Shown piece by piece: positions 11,673-24,400 of a DNA stretch of 64,000 nt (its first letter is position 1; each line of letters opens with the position of its first letter). The DNA is from Ochotona curzoniae (Eukaryota; Chordata; Mammalia; Lagomorpha; Ochotonidae): NCBI RefSeq assembly GCF_017591425.1, contig NW_024465777.1, forward strand, positions 4,092,001 to 4,156,000, given 5' to 3'. A program made the translations under genes and the position numbers. Under the pieces are notes generated by a model. It saw only the letters and a program-made list of their open reading frames with translations, searched no databases and was not told the DNA's origin.

Positions 11673-12525
11673 ATCTCAAATACTAACTCTCATGAAATCC
11701 AAAGTCAGATCACATTACTATGTAATTCTAAAACCCACAAAAGAATGTAACCATATGCAATATGCAGATTGACACATTTAGAGGGAAATACTAGGAGGAA
11801 AACATGAAATGGACAAAAAGCATCCCTAAAAAGAGTATTTAATGATGAGTTTAATTCAGCAGAGGTTGCTAGCATTCTAAGTTGATATCTACTAACACAG
11901 TTCCAGAATGCTAAGGGACCGATCTGCTATGGTGGGCTATTTTAACACCTCTCCCAGTAATCAGGTTGATAAAAATTCCTTAAGGACAGGAGACATTTGA
12001 ACTGTCTAGCTAACAAACTCCATCGCATTTATGACCTGTTGGTCCACCCTGTCCGTACAGCTCCTGTCTTAACCACATCAGTACATCGCCTGTCCCCCAA
12101 CATTACGCCCCGCGCTTAGAGAAAGCAGCAGTGACGGGCAGTGAGTTTGGATCCTGAAACTAACAGCTGTCTAAGCCTCAGCTGCGCCTTTCGAAAGACT
12201 GCTGTAATAGTTAAGTTTCCATGTTGCTCTGCAAACCTAGCGAAAGCAACGTGTGTGACTTCAGAACCTGCAGGGATGACGACTTCCCGGAACCAAGTGT
12301 CAACGGGGCGTCGTGGGAGCCGCCACCAGGCAGCACCTGGTATCCCGGAGCAGAGAGGGGACCCCAAGTGCGGTGTGCACCCCAGCGCGCTGCCAGAGCT
12401 CCTGGGAAGGGGACGTCTGCTCCCTGGTGGACGGGCCTACTCACAGCCCAGCTGTTTGGCGCAAGCCAGGGGAACTGAGGTCAATCCCTCTTACACTTGG
12501 TTTAACTCCGTCTCTGTTTTCATTC
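11673..12525. other. Intergenic sequence without recognised features
   Basis: No supported exon, RNA gene or repeat was seen. The open frames over 12116-12857 overlap each other on both strands and run into the next SINE. Confidence 0.5.
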
Positions 12526-12540
12526 AAAACCACATACTTG

Positions 12541-12867
12541 GCCCTGGCGCGGTGGCGCAAGTGGTTAAGGTCCTCTCCTTGAACGCCCGGGATCCCATAT
12601 GGGCGCCGGTTCTAATCCCGGCAGCCCTGCTTCCCATCCAGCTCCCTGCCTGTGGCCCGGGAAAGCAGTGGAGGACGACCCAAAGCTTTGGGATCCTGCA
12701 CCCGCGTGGGAGACCCGGAAGAGGCTCCTGGCTTTGGATCGGCATAGCATTGGCCGTTGCGCTCACTTGGGGAGTGAATCATCGGATGGAAGATCTTCCT
12801 CTCTCTCCTCTCTGTATATCCGTCTTTCCAATAAAAAAAATAATAAAAATAAATTAATTAATTTAAA
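12541..12867 (+). mobile_element. Young CSINE with perfect 15-bp target-site duplication
   Basis: The head GCCCTGGCGCGGTGGCGCAA keeps its CpG sites, and the core GGCGCCGGTTCTAATCCCGG retains an RNA polymerase III B-box-like word. The tail is AATAAA-rich. AAAACCACATACTTG occurs at 12526-12540 and 12868-12882. This is the best preserved and probably one of the most recent insertions here. Confidence 0.93.
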
Positions 12868-13108
12868 AAAACCACATACTTGCTTTCCACCAGTCTTGTA
12901 GGTTAGGCCTTGTAGGTTAGATTGGGATAATTCTGAAAATAGAAGCCATCGTAGCCTGTGCCTCTCTTGTTAGGGGCGGTTGTAACAGCTGAGCAGTTTG
13001 CCACAGTTCCCACAGGCAGTACTAAGCAGGCCTTCAGCCAAACTTCTGTCCCCAGTGATCACCGGCCTGGTAAGGTGGCCTCTCTGGCCGTGGTTTGAAC
13101 CTCAGAAG

Positions 13109-13152
13109 TCCAAAAGGGAGCAAATCTTGATCCAAAAGGGAGCAAATCTTGA
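13109..13152 (+). repeat. 22-bp tandem duplication
   Basis: TCCAAAAGGGAGCAAATCTT plus GA occurs twice in perfect tandem (13109-13130, 13131-13152). Confidence 0.9.
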
Positions 13153-13554
13153 TGCAGCTCCTTCATGGCTCAGATTCAAAATGATGGGGGCTGGAGCCAG
13201 TGCCTTGACACCTGCTGTAGAAGGACTGTGGAAGGACACCTGACCTCTGGGGGGGGGGAGGGGACATGACGGTGAAGAGCTGCTGGAGAGATCCCCTGCT
13301 ACTCCCATGCAGCCCCAAAGACACACTGCTAGCGATGACACACCTGGGTGACACACCTGAGTAGGGCATGGGCCAGAGGAGGGGGACTCTGGGCAGCTGA
13401 GGTAGACCCTGGACGAGGTGACCATGGCAGGTGGCCACTGGCTGCACCTGGCAGCAAGTCATTCCTGGAGGCTGCCAGCCACCCACCCCAGAGCACCTGG
13501 CAGCTCCTTCCAGACTTGGTGACCCCTTCTTACAGGGTAGAGTGTCCGTGGGAG

Positions 13555-13604
<50 letters not shown>
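13555..13604 (+). repeat. (TC)n(CA)n compound microsatellite
   Basis: About ten TC units (13555-13574) pass directly into fifteen CA units (13575-13604). Confidence 0.95.
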
Positions 13605-13608
<4 letters not shown>

Positions 13609-14184
13609 GCAACACACAGGTCTCCAGCTGTACTTGATTCTGTCACCCTGACCCCTACACCCAGCTACTGTTCTTCATGCCTCTATGTCCCATGTGGAGG
13701 CATGAGCCAGAGCCTCACCCCTAGAACTTTGCACTGCCCTCCAATACCCTCCTTGGGCCAGGACCACAGTGCCTGCCCACTTGCCATTGCAGCTGGGCAA
13801 GGGCATACCTGGAAGCCCCTCCTCCTCACCTGGCATCCACACGTGTATGACTCGCCCCCACTGGGTGACAGCAACCCTCTCCCCTCTTAAAATCAAGGTA
13901 AAACCTCTGCTCCAAGTCAGGTGTCCACGGCCCCTCCTCATGACTGCTGGGCCCTGTACACAGGCTGCTCAGAGCACCCAGGAGAAAAGGCATGGCTCCT
14001 AATGCATTGTGTCTCTTTGCTGCAGAAGTGTGCTCCTATGAGGATCATGAGCCCAAAAGTTGCAGGTGGGGAGGTACGAGGTCTCCCATTGGGTCCTGGG
14101 AGGGCCCCGAGATAAGGCACTCCTGCATCCACGCTTTGGTCCTGCACTGCTCTCTGCTTTAAGGGTACACATGCTCCCCCACAT
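13605..14184. other. Intergenic sequence without recognised features
   Basis: Moderately GC-rich and unique-looking. Several overlapping frames exist but none has start context, splice sites or family resemblance. Confidence 0.45.
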
Positions 14185-14425
14185 GCCTGCAACTGCCAGG
14201 ACTGCACTAAGCTGAAACCAGGAGCTGCAAACTTCCCCCGGGCCTCCCTCATGGGTGGCAGGGACTCAAGTCCTTGGGCCATTGTCTGCTGTTGCCCACA
14301 GTGCGCACTGGTAGGGATCTAGAAGAGGAAGCAGAGTTGAGACTTGGGAACTCAGATGCTGATATAGGATGTGGGCATGCCGAGTGTGGCTTTACCACCG
14401 TTCCAAGGATCTGCCCCAGCTCATC
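14185..14425 (-). mobile_element. CSINE, old copy
   Basis: AAACCAGGAGCTGCAAACTT, GGTGGCAGGGACTCAAGTCC and the TATAGGATGTGGGCATGCCG head region follow the reverse CSINE order with many substitutions. Confidence 0.6.
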
Positions 14426-14554
14426 TTGTAATTCCGTTTATCCACAAACTTGGAAGTCCCCTGATATGCGCCCCCAGGCCCCAAGACACAACATTTCTGG
14501 ACGAATCCTGTAGCCTTTCCAAAACTTCTCAGGGGTCTCTTCAAAACTCATTTG

Positions 14555-15010
14555 TCTAGCACACTGACCACACGCTGGCTGCTGGCCGGGTGACTGGATA
14601 TGGCTATGAACAGGACCAAAATCCTTGCCCCCAGTGGACCAGCATTCTAGTGAGAGGAAATATTTGTGGGTGTGAGTACGTGATTATTTAGTGGATTAGA
14701 AGGTGACTCGGTTATGGCACCAAAAAAAAAAAAATCGAAGGGGAACACAGCGAAAGGGTCAGGAGTTTCAGAGAGGCTTACGGAGTTAATCCTGAATTGT
14801 AGGGGTGGATCTGGGTGGGGCGAGATGGGAACAGGTTAAGGGAGGTGGCAGCAATGCAGATATAACGAGAAAAACCTTCTGGGCAGGTGCAAAGGCCCCA
14901 GGGAGGAGAAGCGTGATCGGGATACTCACAGGACAGGCAAGAAGCCCAGGGTGTCGGGAGTGAGGTGGGTCAGAGAGCAGGCAGGTGGTGAGCTTGGACA
15001 CCAGCAGGGG
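14555..15010 (+). repeat. L2-like ancient LINE 3' region
   Basis: Phrases such as AAATCCTTGCCCCCAGTGGA, CATTCTAGTGAGAGG and GGTGCAAAGGCCCCAGGGAG resemble the conserved L2 3' region. Diverged and dead. Confidence 0.5.
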
Positions 15011-15109
15011 GCACTGCAGGCCTGGAGGGCCTGAGAACCAGGGCAGACTTGGGCTCTCACTCAGGTGAAGCTGGCTTTAAGAAATGAGAAAACTGACTTC
15101 TTTTTAACT

Positions 15110-15345
15110 AATTCAATGAATCAATGCATTTGGGGAGGAACAGAGAGAAAGAGACAAAGAGAAAGCTTCCATCTGCTAATTTTCTCCTCAAAGGTCTGTC
15201 ACAGCCAAAGCTTGGCTGGGGCCAGGGGCCAGGAAGTCCACGTGGCTCACATGGATGACAGGAACCCAAAGACTTGAGCTATCGCCGCTGCTTGAGCCTC
15301 TGAGGGTCTGCACCACTGAAGCTGGCACCAGTAGATGGAGCCAAT
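15110..15345 (-). mobile_element. CSINE fragment
   Basis: AGCTTCCATCTGCTAATTTT, GGAAGTCCACGTGGCTCACA and CACCACTGAAGCTGGCACCA fit a diverged reverse CSINE. Confidence 0.55.
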
Positions 15346-16100
15346 TAGCAGATTCAGGAGATTAAGGAGCAGGATGCTAAGCTTGTTACCCAGGAGAGGA
15401 AAGAATTGCAATAACACAGGCAAGGGATGAAGGGTGCGGAGGAGTGAAGCAGAAGCAACCAGCAGATGTTCCTGCAAGACCGGATGTGGAGTGTGAGAGA
15501 ACAAGGTGTGTCCAGGAGTAGCCCAAGGGCTTGGGCCTGTGCAGTCTCCAGGATGCTGAGCTGGGGAAGGTTGGCTGAGATGAGTAAGGCGACAGTGAAA
15601 CACACTGGAGGGGAGTGGCGAGGACGGATCAGAGACTCATCTGGGCCATGCTGAAGTTGCAGTGTTCTGGTCCTCACTGCTTCCTGTTCCAGGCTGTATC
15701 AATGCCCGTCCCTCCCCCACCCCCAACCCTAGCAGCTCAGCCTGTGTCCTGATCACCACCTCTCTGGGCACCACTCCCCATCATGGTCTAGAGGACCACA
15801 GAGCCCATCTCCCGATACACACACACTCCAGGAGATACCCACAAGCAACACTTTCAAGGGTGCTGAAACTGCTCTAACACCTTCCTAATGCCCCGGTGTC
15901 CGCAGGAAAGGCACTCCGTGGACGTAAGGCCTAGGCAGCTTCTCTTAAATATTGCTGTCCTCTTAGGTCTGAGGACGTCAGCCAGGGACAGACATGTGGG
16001 CACCCAGCCTCCCTGGCAGAGGCCATGCTGATCACCTGGTTCAGTTGAGCAAACACAATCAGAGCGACTTTGAGCTGCAAGAGATAGCACACTACATCGA
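15346..16100. other. Intergenic sequence without recognised features
   Basis: Unique-looking. It may continue L2-like sequence at its start, and no exon is supported. Confidence 0.4.
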
Positions 16101-16110
16101 GACTTTCAAG

Positions 16111-16438
16111 CGGGGCCCAGAGTGGTAGCCTAGCAGCTAAGATCCTCACCTTGCACACACCAGGATCCCATATGGGCATTGGTTTGTATCCTGGCTACTC
16201 TACTTCCTATCCATTCCCTGCTTGTGACCTGATAAAGCAGTCAGGGATGGCTCAAGGCCTTGGGACCCTGCACCCATGTAGGAGACCCGGAAGAAGCTTC
16301 TGGCTCCTGACTTCAGATGGGCTCAGTTCTGGCCATTGTGAGAGTGAATCAGCAGATGGAAGATCTTCCTCTCTGTCTCTCCTCCTTTCTGTATATCTAT
16401 TTCCAATGAAAAGTAGATGGATCTTTAAAAAAAAAAAA
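16111..16438 (+). mobile_element. CSINE with target-site duplication
   Basis: GGGGCCCAGAGTGGTAGCCT head and a poly-A tail ending at 16438. GACTTTCAAG (16101-16110) and GTCTTTCAAG (16439-16448) flank it. Confidence 0.88.
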
Positions 16439-16459
16439 GTCTTTCAAGTGTGTGTGTGT

Positions 16460-16752
16460 CATGGTGCAGCAGATGAAGGCATTGCTGGGAAACCGTCATT
16501 CTGTGTCTGAGTGCCAAGTTTCCCCTCTGCCTCTGATCCAGCTTCCTGCTAATGCATGCCTTGGCAGGCAGCAAAGAACGGCCCAAGTGCTTGGGCCTCT
16601 GCCACCCGGGTGGGGGACCAGATGGAGCCCAGGTTCCTGGATGAGTCCTGGCTATCGTGGGCAATTGAGGAGTGAACCAGTGGATAGTCTCTATCTCTTT
16701 CCCTCTTTGGCTTTAAAGTAGATGAAAACAAATAATAAACATTGTTTTAAAA
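16460..16752 (+). mobile_element. CSINE, old subfamily
   Basis: ATGGTGCAGCAGATGAAGGC through CAGCTTCCTGCTAATGCATG to AGTGAACCAGTGGATAG. It carries the 'CTAATG' variant seen in older copies (also at 61993-62322). Confidence 0.65.
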
Positions 16753-16837
16753 AGAAAGAAAAAAAAATAAATCAACACTCTCTAATAAGGACATTCATAT
16801 CAATAGATTAAGTCTATGTTAAATTTTCTCCTCTTTG

Positions 16838-17121
16838 GGCCTGGCTAAAATCTTTGCCTTGCACATGCCGGTTCATGTCCCAGTGGCTCTGCTTTCCATC
16901 CAGCTCCTGCTTGTGGCCTGGGAAAGCAATAGAGGACGGCCCAAAGGCTTGGGACCCTGCATCCACATGGGAGATCCAAAGGAACCTCCTGGCTCCTGGC
17001 TTCAGATCAGTTCAGCCCCAGCCATTATGGCCACTTGGGGAGTGAATCAGCAGATGGAATATCTTTCTGTCTCTCCTCTCTGTTGATCTGACTTTCCAAT
17101 AAATAAATAAATCTTTTAAAA
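16838..17121 (+). mobile_element. CSINE interrupted in its tail
   Basis: TTGGGCCTGGCTAAAATCTT head to AATAAATAAATAAATC tail. A second tail-like AAAATAAATAAATCTT appears at 17442-17460, beyond a reverse CSINE, so the tail was the target of the next insertion. Confidence 0.85.
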
Positions 17122-17441
17122 AATTATTTATTTTTATTGGAAAGGTAGATCTACAGAGAGGAGGAAAGACAAAAAGGAAGATCTTCCATCCGATGATTCA
17201 CTTCCCAAGTGAACGCAATGGCCAATGCTATGCTGATCCGAAGCCAGGAGCCAGGAACTTCTTCCAGGTATCCCACGCAGGTGCAGGGTCCCAAAGCTTT
17301 GGGCCATCCTCGACTGCTTTCCCAGGCCACAAGTAGGGAGCTGGATGGGAAGTAGAGTTGCCAGGATTAGAACCGGCACCCATATGGGATCCTGGTGCGT
17401 TCAAGGAGAGGACTTAAGCCGCTAGGCCACGCCACAGGGCC
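17122..17441 (-). mobile_element. CSINE inserted in the tail of another CSINE
   Basis: ATTATTTATTTTTATTGGAA to the head GCCACGCCACAGGGCCC. It is flanked on both sides by A-rich tail sequence of the 16838 copy. Confidence 0.88.
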
Positions 17442-17470
17442 CAAAATAAATAAATCTTAAAAAAAAAAAT

Positions 17471-18002
17471 GTTTTTTCCTCTTTGATTTCACTCCACATT
17501 GACTAAATTAGGTTCTCCAAGGATGAGGGTTTGATATCTGTCTTATTTGCAAGCTCCCTGGGTGACTTTCATGGAACTTACTGGAATCCACTCAAGGAAA
17601 GGCATTTGAGAACCACTGGTCTAATTTATTTCCTTCTTTTTAGCAGATGATAGAATTGAGAGAGAAAGCTGACTTACTCCAGAACAAGAGTCACTACTTT
17701 GCTGGATTGTTCATGGGAGTGACACCTGCTGGGAATGACTTCCTGTCCAGGCCAGCTTTGCCACAAGCCAGGGTCCTTTGACCAGCACACCTGCGAGAGT
17801 GCTATGCAGACAGATCCACTGCAAATGGACTGGGCTGCCCATGTTTGGTGCCACAGCAGGTGCCACAAGGTGACCCAAGTTTTGAAGTAAATTATGTGTT
17901 TCCTTCAGGCTTGTTTTGGTTGGAAGCAACTGAAAAATCAGTGCAACAAGGTTGAGCCAAAAAGAAATGTATGTTGTACCCAACCGTAAGGGCCAAGTGT
18001 GG
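17471..18002. other. Intergenic sequence without recognised features
   Basis: No exon or typical repeat recognised. Confidence 0.4.
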
Positions 18003-18420
18003 TAGTCAGCTTTTTTCAATACTATAACAAAATGTCTGAGGTAGGAACATTATGAAGGAAAGAGCTGCATTATTTTGGCTCACTGTTCTGGAAGTACTAG
18101 GTCTGGGATGCTTACCCGGTGATGGTCTTCCTGCTCTTCCTGCTGGCAGGGTTGCAACGCAGCCCAGAACATCACACAGGATGACAGGGCGCATACACGA
18201 TTCTCTGTGTTGGTTTGGTCACTCCCAAGCCCCCAAAGCCACCAGGACTCTTCTGTCACAGGGGCTCCACCCTAAGGCCCTTGTATAATCTAATTGTTTC
18301 CAAAGGCCCCACCTCTGAACACCATGATCAAATTAAACTTTCACATTCCCCAAATCCATTAATACCATTAGCTGTTCAATTGCTACATCAGTTTAACTGT
18401 CACTCATAGCACCTGTTTAC
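18003..18420. mobile_element. Diverged LTR-like retroelement, possibly MaLR
   Basis: The left end GTAGTCAGCTTTTTTCAATA with CTATAACAAAATGTCTGAG and the right part AAGGCCCCACCTCTGAACAC resemble reverse-strand MaLR/MST-type LTR consensus phrases. The family is tentative. Confidence 0.4.
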
Positions 18421-19462
18421 TTCAGGTCAGACCCCAGAATAGGGGTTCAGGTCACCAAGCTCCCCCCTCTCCAGCTCCCAAAGCTATCTCTTCCCTGTCC
18501 CCTCCGTCCTCAGGCAGGACGGCCTGGCTCTCACGCAGCATGTGAGAATAGCTTTGTCTCAGCAGTCCCCACAAGTCTCCTTGGCTCCCATTGAGTCCCA
18601 GGCCCCCATCTCTGCAGCAGGTGTTGCAGCCTGAGAAACAGGATAGGCTCTGGATGTGGGCCTAGATCAAGGGTCCCACTCCGGATCAAATTACCTCACT
18701 CTTGGAGCACAAGAACCAAGTGGGAGAAAGAGCCAAGATCGGCGTCAGAGTTCCAGGAGAAAGGGAAGAAACTGCTGAGTAGCAGGACCACAGATGTCAC
18801 CAATCCTGGGAAGGATGGAGATGTTGATGGTGATGGCAGAGAAGGTGGCAGCTCGAGTCCAGTAGTAATAGGCATTTGGCTACACACTGCTGTGGGCCCC
18901 TGTCACTCAAGGTATTGGGCTGGACACTGCAGCATGAACTGCTGCCTCAAGGTTAAGGTAAACTGTCAGAGTGACACTGTCCAGCCCCAGGGAAATGAGT
19001 ACTTCTCCCCATCCCTTGCCCAATGTCCTCCCTGCACATAGCTCCAACATGTGAGTGTCACAGTGGCCCGCCGGCTGCTGCCAGCAGTGAGCCCAGTCCT
19101 TGGAGTGGGAGAGCAAGTTGCTGATCCTCGAGGGAGGAAGTGCGACCTGCCTGCAATGTCCAGTGTCCATGCTCTGGTTTCCTCTGGCTTCCGGTCCCCA
19201 GCTGGGTAATTTCCACAGCAGCACAGAATGAGGACCATTCTGCTATGAACAAGGGGTTTTCCTGCTTGTACATTTATAAATGAAAGACTGACTTAACTTC
19301 CCGACAGCCTCACGGTGCTAATCCTATGCTGTTAGGGATGCAACCTCGCTTTATCAGAGGGCAAAACTGTGTTCCAAGATGGGAAATGTATGTGAGGACA
19401 TTGGTGCCATGATCAGCGGTAGGGATCCTTTATCGTAGGAACCTGACGCGCAATATTCCTAG
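18421..19462. other. Intergenic sequence without recognised features
   Basis: About 1 kb of unique-looking, moderately GC-rich DNA. Open frames on the reverse strand at 18907-19273 overlap in three frames and show no family resemblance. Confidence 0.45.
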
Positions 19463-19795
19463 TGGAGCCAACACAATGGTTCATCAGCTAGCCCTCTCCT
19501 TGCAAAATGCCTGGATCCCCTATGGACACCGGTTCATGTCCTGGCTTCTCCACTTCCCATCCAGCTCCCTGCTTGGGGCCTGGGAAAGCAGTAGAGGACG
19601 GCCCAAAGCCTTGGGACCCTGCACCTGCGTGGGAGACCTAAAAGAAGCTCCTGGCTCCTAGCTGTGGTTTGGCTCAGTTCTGGCTGTTGCAGCCCTCTGA
19701 GGAGTGAACCAGAGAAAAACAGATCTTTCTCTTTCTTTCTCTCCATAAATTTGATGCGCCTTTCCAAGAAAAATAAATGATTTTTTTTTTAAAAA
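19463..19795 (+). mobile_element. CSINE
   Basis: GTGGAGCCAACACAATGGTT head, GGGGCCTGGGAAAGCAGTAG body, and an AAATAAATGA tail with a T/A run. Confidence 0.85.
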
Positions 19796-19892
19796 GTCCT
19801 CATCATTTCTGAATTTCAGTTTTAGTGGCTACTATCTATTTGCGAGGTTAGTTGCTATTATCTCACAAAATGCCACTGAATTGAAGGGTTTT

Positions 19893-20190
19893 TAAAGATT
19901 TTTTTTAAAAAAAAGATTTATTTATTTTTACTGGAAAGTCAGATATACAGAGAGGAGGAGAGACAGAGAGGAAGATCTTCCATCCAATGATTCACTCCCT
20001 AAGTGACCGCAATAGTCAGAGCTGAGCCAATCCAAAGCCAGGAGCCAGGAGCTTCTTCCGGGTCTCCCACACGGTTGCAGGGTCTCAAGGCTTTGGGCCG
20101 TCCTCGACTGCTTTCCCAGGCCACAGGCAGGGAGCTGGATGGGAAGCGGGGCTGCTGGAGTTAGAACCTAGCCAATTGCCTGCACCCAAA
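19893..20190 (-). mobile_element. CSINE
   Basis: AAAGATTTATTTATTTTTAC tail, GGAAGATCTTCCATCCAATG, CACAGGCAGGGAGCTGGATG. The head end is decayed. Confidence 0.85.
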
Positions 20191-20804
20191 TCTTTTATCA
20201 CCCAGCATTGCTGGTCCTTTAACAAAACACCCATCCTTGTTCAGTAAGCATGAAAGTCAGTTACCTCTGATACTTTAGCAACTTTCTGGAAAACAAAAGC
20301 TTCTCTCAATGCTGTCATCACAGAGACACTAGTCAAGGCAGGGGGAGAGATCTCCTGCCCGTCCACTCCCTGTGCTTCCCCCACCCCCATGCTACTGAGT
20401 CCAGATGGAATGGTTCTGTCCTTTGTCCCCTGTACAAAAGCACCTGGGTGAAGAGAGCAGCGAAAGGTGCACGTGGTGGAGATGGAGAAGCCAGAGCGGG
20501 CGATGGAATGGACCAGGGACAGGTGGGGCTGCCCTCTCTCTGGCCCTGGCTTCATTCAGTCCAGGGAACTTGAAGTTCCACTGAGGGGATAGCTCAGCCA
20601 GCAGCTGGTGGAGCCTGCCCCAGCACTGCCTGAGCAGGAGGGAGGCCACAGTTCAGCCTCGTGATGATCAGCTCTGCCACCTGCAAGCTGTGTGACCAAG
20701 GCGAAGGCACCTCAACTTTCTGTGCTTCTCTTTCCCCCTCAGCTCTAGGGCAGAATTCTTAGAATATCTGCTTCATGTAGGGCTTCGTAAGAAGTAAGTG
20801 AGGG
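20191..20804. other. Intergenic sequence with a MIR-like piece
   Basis: 20686-20790 (CAAGCTGTGTGACCAAGG and following) matches the MIR core style. The rest is unassigned. Confidence 0.45.
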
Positions 20805-21136
20805 GGGCCTGGTGCTATAACCTAGTAGCTAAATCCTCACCTTGCATGTGCCAAGATCCCATATAGGCACTGATTTGTATCCCGGCTGCTCTACTTCCCA
20901 TCCAGCTCCTTACTTTTGGTCTGGGAAAGCAGTAGATATTACCCAAAGCCTTAAGACCCTGCACCCATGTGGGAGATCTGGAAGAAGCTCCTGGCTCCTT
21001 GCTTTGGATCGGATCAGCTCAGCTCCTGCTGTTGCAGCCACTTGGGAAATGAACCAGCAGATGGAAGATCTTTATATATCTCCTTCTCTTTGTGTATCTG
21101 TATTTACAATAACAATAATAATAAACTTTAAAAAAA
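20805..21136 (+). mobile_element. CSINE, first of an adjacent pair
   Basis: GGGCCTGGTGCTATAACCTA head, CATCCAGCTCCTTACTTTTG body, AATAACAATAATAATAAA tail. Confidence 0.87.
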
Positions 21137-21146
21137 TGTGAGTGAT

Positions 21147-21456
21147 GGGGCCTGGTGTGGTAGCCTAGTGGCTAAATCCACTCCTTGCACAAACTCGGAT
21201 CCCATATCAGCACTGGTTCATGTCTCGGCTGCTCCACTTCGCATCCAGTTCTCGGCCTGTGGCTTGGAAAAGTAGTAAAGAACAGCCTAAAACCTTGGGA
21301 CCCTGCATCTGCATGGGAGATCCTGGCTCCTGACTTCAGATCAGCTCAGCTCCAGCTGTTGAGGCCACTTGGGGAGTGAACCAGCAGATGGAAGATCTTT
21401 GTCTCTGTAAATTTTACTTTCCAACAAAAATAAATAAATCTTTAAATTAAAAAGAA
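21147..21456 (+). mobile_element. CSINE, second of an adjacent pair
   Basis: GGGGCCTGGTGTGGTAGCCT head to AAAAATAAATAAATCTTT tail. Only about ten bases separate it from the previous copy, and GTGAGT-type words flank both, again suggesting a reused target. Confidence 0.87.
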
Positions 21457-24400
21457 GTGAGTAAGGAGGTATCGTGCTTTTTAAAGCACCAAGCACCTGG
21501 CAAATACAGTGTGTGGTTCAGACCCTGGGCCACAAAGCCAGACGAGGAAACCTGCCTTTTGTTCTTCCCGAACACCATGTAGATGCTTAGAAAAAATGCC
21601 CCAGATGACTGGCACATTCCTCATGCTGGCTCCCGTGGTGCAAGCACTGGGTGCTGGGCTCTGCCCAGGGCCACGCCCCCTGGGTTGGGCGGTCCATTGC
21701 TGTGTGTGATCAGATGCCCTAAGTCAGCCCAGCCAGGGACTTGCACCTTCTCTCTCCTAAAGCAGACCCCAGCCTGTTGTCCTTGTCTCCACCCCATCTT
21801 CTCTTTATCCCCAGCTGAGCCACCTCCCACCCCTTCCCCTTGGCAAGCCCTTCCCTGACCTCTTGGCCTCACAGAGCCCCCAGCTGTGGCTGTCTTGCCC
21901 CCCACCACTCTCTTTCATGCACAGCCCAGCCAGAAACACCCTCCAGGCCCAGCTCAGAGCCCTGGCTCTTTGAAGCCTGCCGCCTGCCTCCCCCAGGAGG
22001 CTGAGCGCCTTACCCATCTGCCACCGGAGCCTGGCTTGGTGCAGGTGTCTGCATGATTTGTTAGTAATAGCTGAGGGGCTGAGAACCAAGGAGGTGCAGG
22101 TCAGAGGGATGGGGAAGGTGCTGGGGGAAGGCTGGAGGGTGGGACACCTCTCCATGCCCTGAGGACCCCAGAAGCCAGGCACCCTCTGAGCTCCCTTTCT
22201 TAGTGGCCTCCTCATTCGCATTTCACAGGGAAGGAAACTCAGAGAGGTTTTGTTCTTGCCGGAGGACACACAGCAGGGCTCACAGAGTTGATTGGCCTCA
22301 AAGGCAGGGCTGAGGCGTGGATGGTTGTTGGATACTCTGTGTGGGAGGAGGGGACACCCCATCCCCCAGTCCTCATTCCTTACACTACCCAGAGCCCAGA
22401 GCCACTTCCCTGTGCTCCCCACGGGGTCTGACTCAGACCCATTCCTGATCTACTCTCCTTGAGATCCGGGAATGTGTCTGGAAAGAGGAAGGAACTGCAT
22501 CGCTGAGACACACTGGCCCCTGGCCTGAGGTCCTGGCGCTGCAGTCGGAAAGAACCACTTGAAGGCTATCCCCAGGGATGGGAGCTGAGATCAGAAAGAG
22601 AAAGGCTGTGGCTCGGGCAGGGAGCCACGATGGCTGCCATGAGGTTGGCCCAGGCTTGGCCAGGTCGCTGAGCCCCTGCCCTCCACTGGCTCTTCCACCC
22701 CTGACAAAGCCTGACCTGCCTGGATGGCCCAGGGACTGTGCCTCCCACGGGCACTGTCACCTCTCAGGCAGGAACTTGTGTGAGCAAGATACAGTAGCCT
22801 TCCCTGGAGTCCCAGGCCCTGATCCCCAGTGTCATGCAAGCAGAGCTGGGCTCCCAGAGCAGCCCCCTCCGGACTGAGCCCTATGGTCAGGGGGCAGAAC
22901 TGGGACTCTGTTCTGAGTTCCGAGTCTGACCTCTGGCCCTACCACCTCCAACAGGGCTCTGGGAGGGGTGGGGGGGGGGGGAGCTGCCTGCCTGCCCCCC
23001 AACCTATCCGGATGTCTCTTTAAAGACAAAGGGATGGGGGTTATATCAATGCAGACAGCCCCATCCTCCCCGCTCCCCCCCACTCCAGGCCTGCCAGGTT
23101 TCCTGCCATTGACAGCAGCCCAGCTGGGCCCTACCCAGCCTCCCTCTGCTTAACCCCTTCCTGACCAGTCTACTCCCTGGCTCAGCCCTGGCATTTACTG
23201 ATCTCTCAGGGAAAGTTCATTATTGTGAATGAGCTTGGCGCAGTCATTTCCACTCTCCCCTCCTGAGCCTCAGGTTCTTCCGCTGTAAATGGGGAGGGGA
23301 GAATACTAGAATCCACCCCCTGGAGCAGGACTCTTCCTGATAAAGTGTGGTCACAGGCAAGCACCCAGATCTGAACAGCACCCGGCCCCCAGCCTGCCTC
23401 GCCGCCAGCTGCAGTCTGGATGGGCCTTGGAGTCTCACACTCCTTGGCACACCTGCTGGCAGAGCTGAGCGGGAGCTGGGTTCTGCCCACTGGCTTAGCG
23501 GCCTGGTCACTCCCCCTCCGAGGTGGGGGTGGGGTGTCAATTATTCAAGAGTACAGGTGTGAACTTGCTCTGCAAATATCCAAGGTGCTAGAAGGCAGGA
23601 AGAAGGGCTGGTGGAGAGCTGGCAGCTGAGTGGGGGTGGGGAGAAGGCGGCAGGGACCCTCGGCTAGGACCCTGCTGTTTGAATTCTGTGGGGCTGCAGT
23701 GACTCCCTCCGGGTGGCAAGGGGGGAAGGGGACAGGAGAAGTAGGGGGAGGCACGCTTCATCTTGGGAAGGGTCAGGAGTCCCCAAGTAGGGACAGAGGA
23801 GCACGAGGGCAGAGGGACCCAGGCTGGGCCCCAGAATCACCCCCCATCACCCTCTTCCTGGCCGAGAAGAGGACATCGGCAAGGACATCTCCAGTGAGTC
23901 CCCAGGGGACCTTCCAGGCCAGCAATAGGGACACTGGCACATCTGCTGTTGGCTGTCCCCTCTCTCCAGCTACATCCTGGCCCCAGCCCTAGAGAGTCGC
24001 CCACACCAGCACAGGTCCCAGCCTGTCACATAAGCAACAAAGGAAGCAGACTAGAGCCTTGTCTGGCCCCATAAGCGCAGCGGCCCCAGCTCAAACCTGG
24101 GGAGGAACAAGTCTGCGGATGCAGAGATGACTTGCTTGGGCTTCTGTCCCTCTCCCACTTCCAGTGTGCAAATCAGCATCAAGGAGAGGACCTGCAGCTG
24201 GAGGCGGCGACCAGGAAGGAGTTAACAGAGGCTGGGCTCCAGCTCAGGAAGGCAAGGGTTAATGGGGGGGGGCGGATGGAGGCTTTCTCTCAGCTTTTCC
24301 TGTGGAGAGTGAGGTTTGGCGGCCACCAAAGTTACTTCTGGTCACTGCTGTCCCTCCTGTCTTCAGTGTGGACCTGCCTGTGGATCTCCATAGTTCAGCC

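Noticed and set aside
12600..12640. tRNA-like B box (GGTTCTAATCCC) suggesting tRNA genes
   Set aside because: It is the tRNA-derived head of the CSINE family and recurs in every copy; no cloverleaf or anticodon arm can be drawn.
12141..12857. 238-codon forward frame
   Set aside because: It runs through a young CSINE and its target duplication, has no family resemblance, and competing frames cover both strands.
21805..22422. 205-codon reverse frame
   Set aside because: GC-rich random frame; no domain, no splice context, and overlapping frames on both strands.
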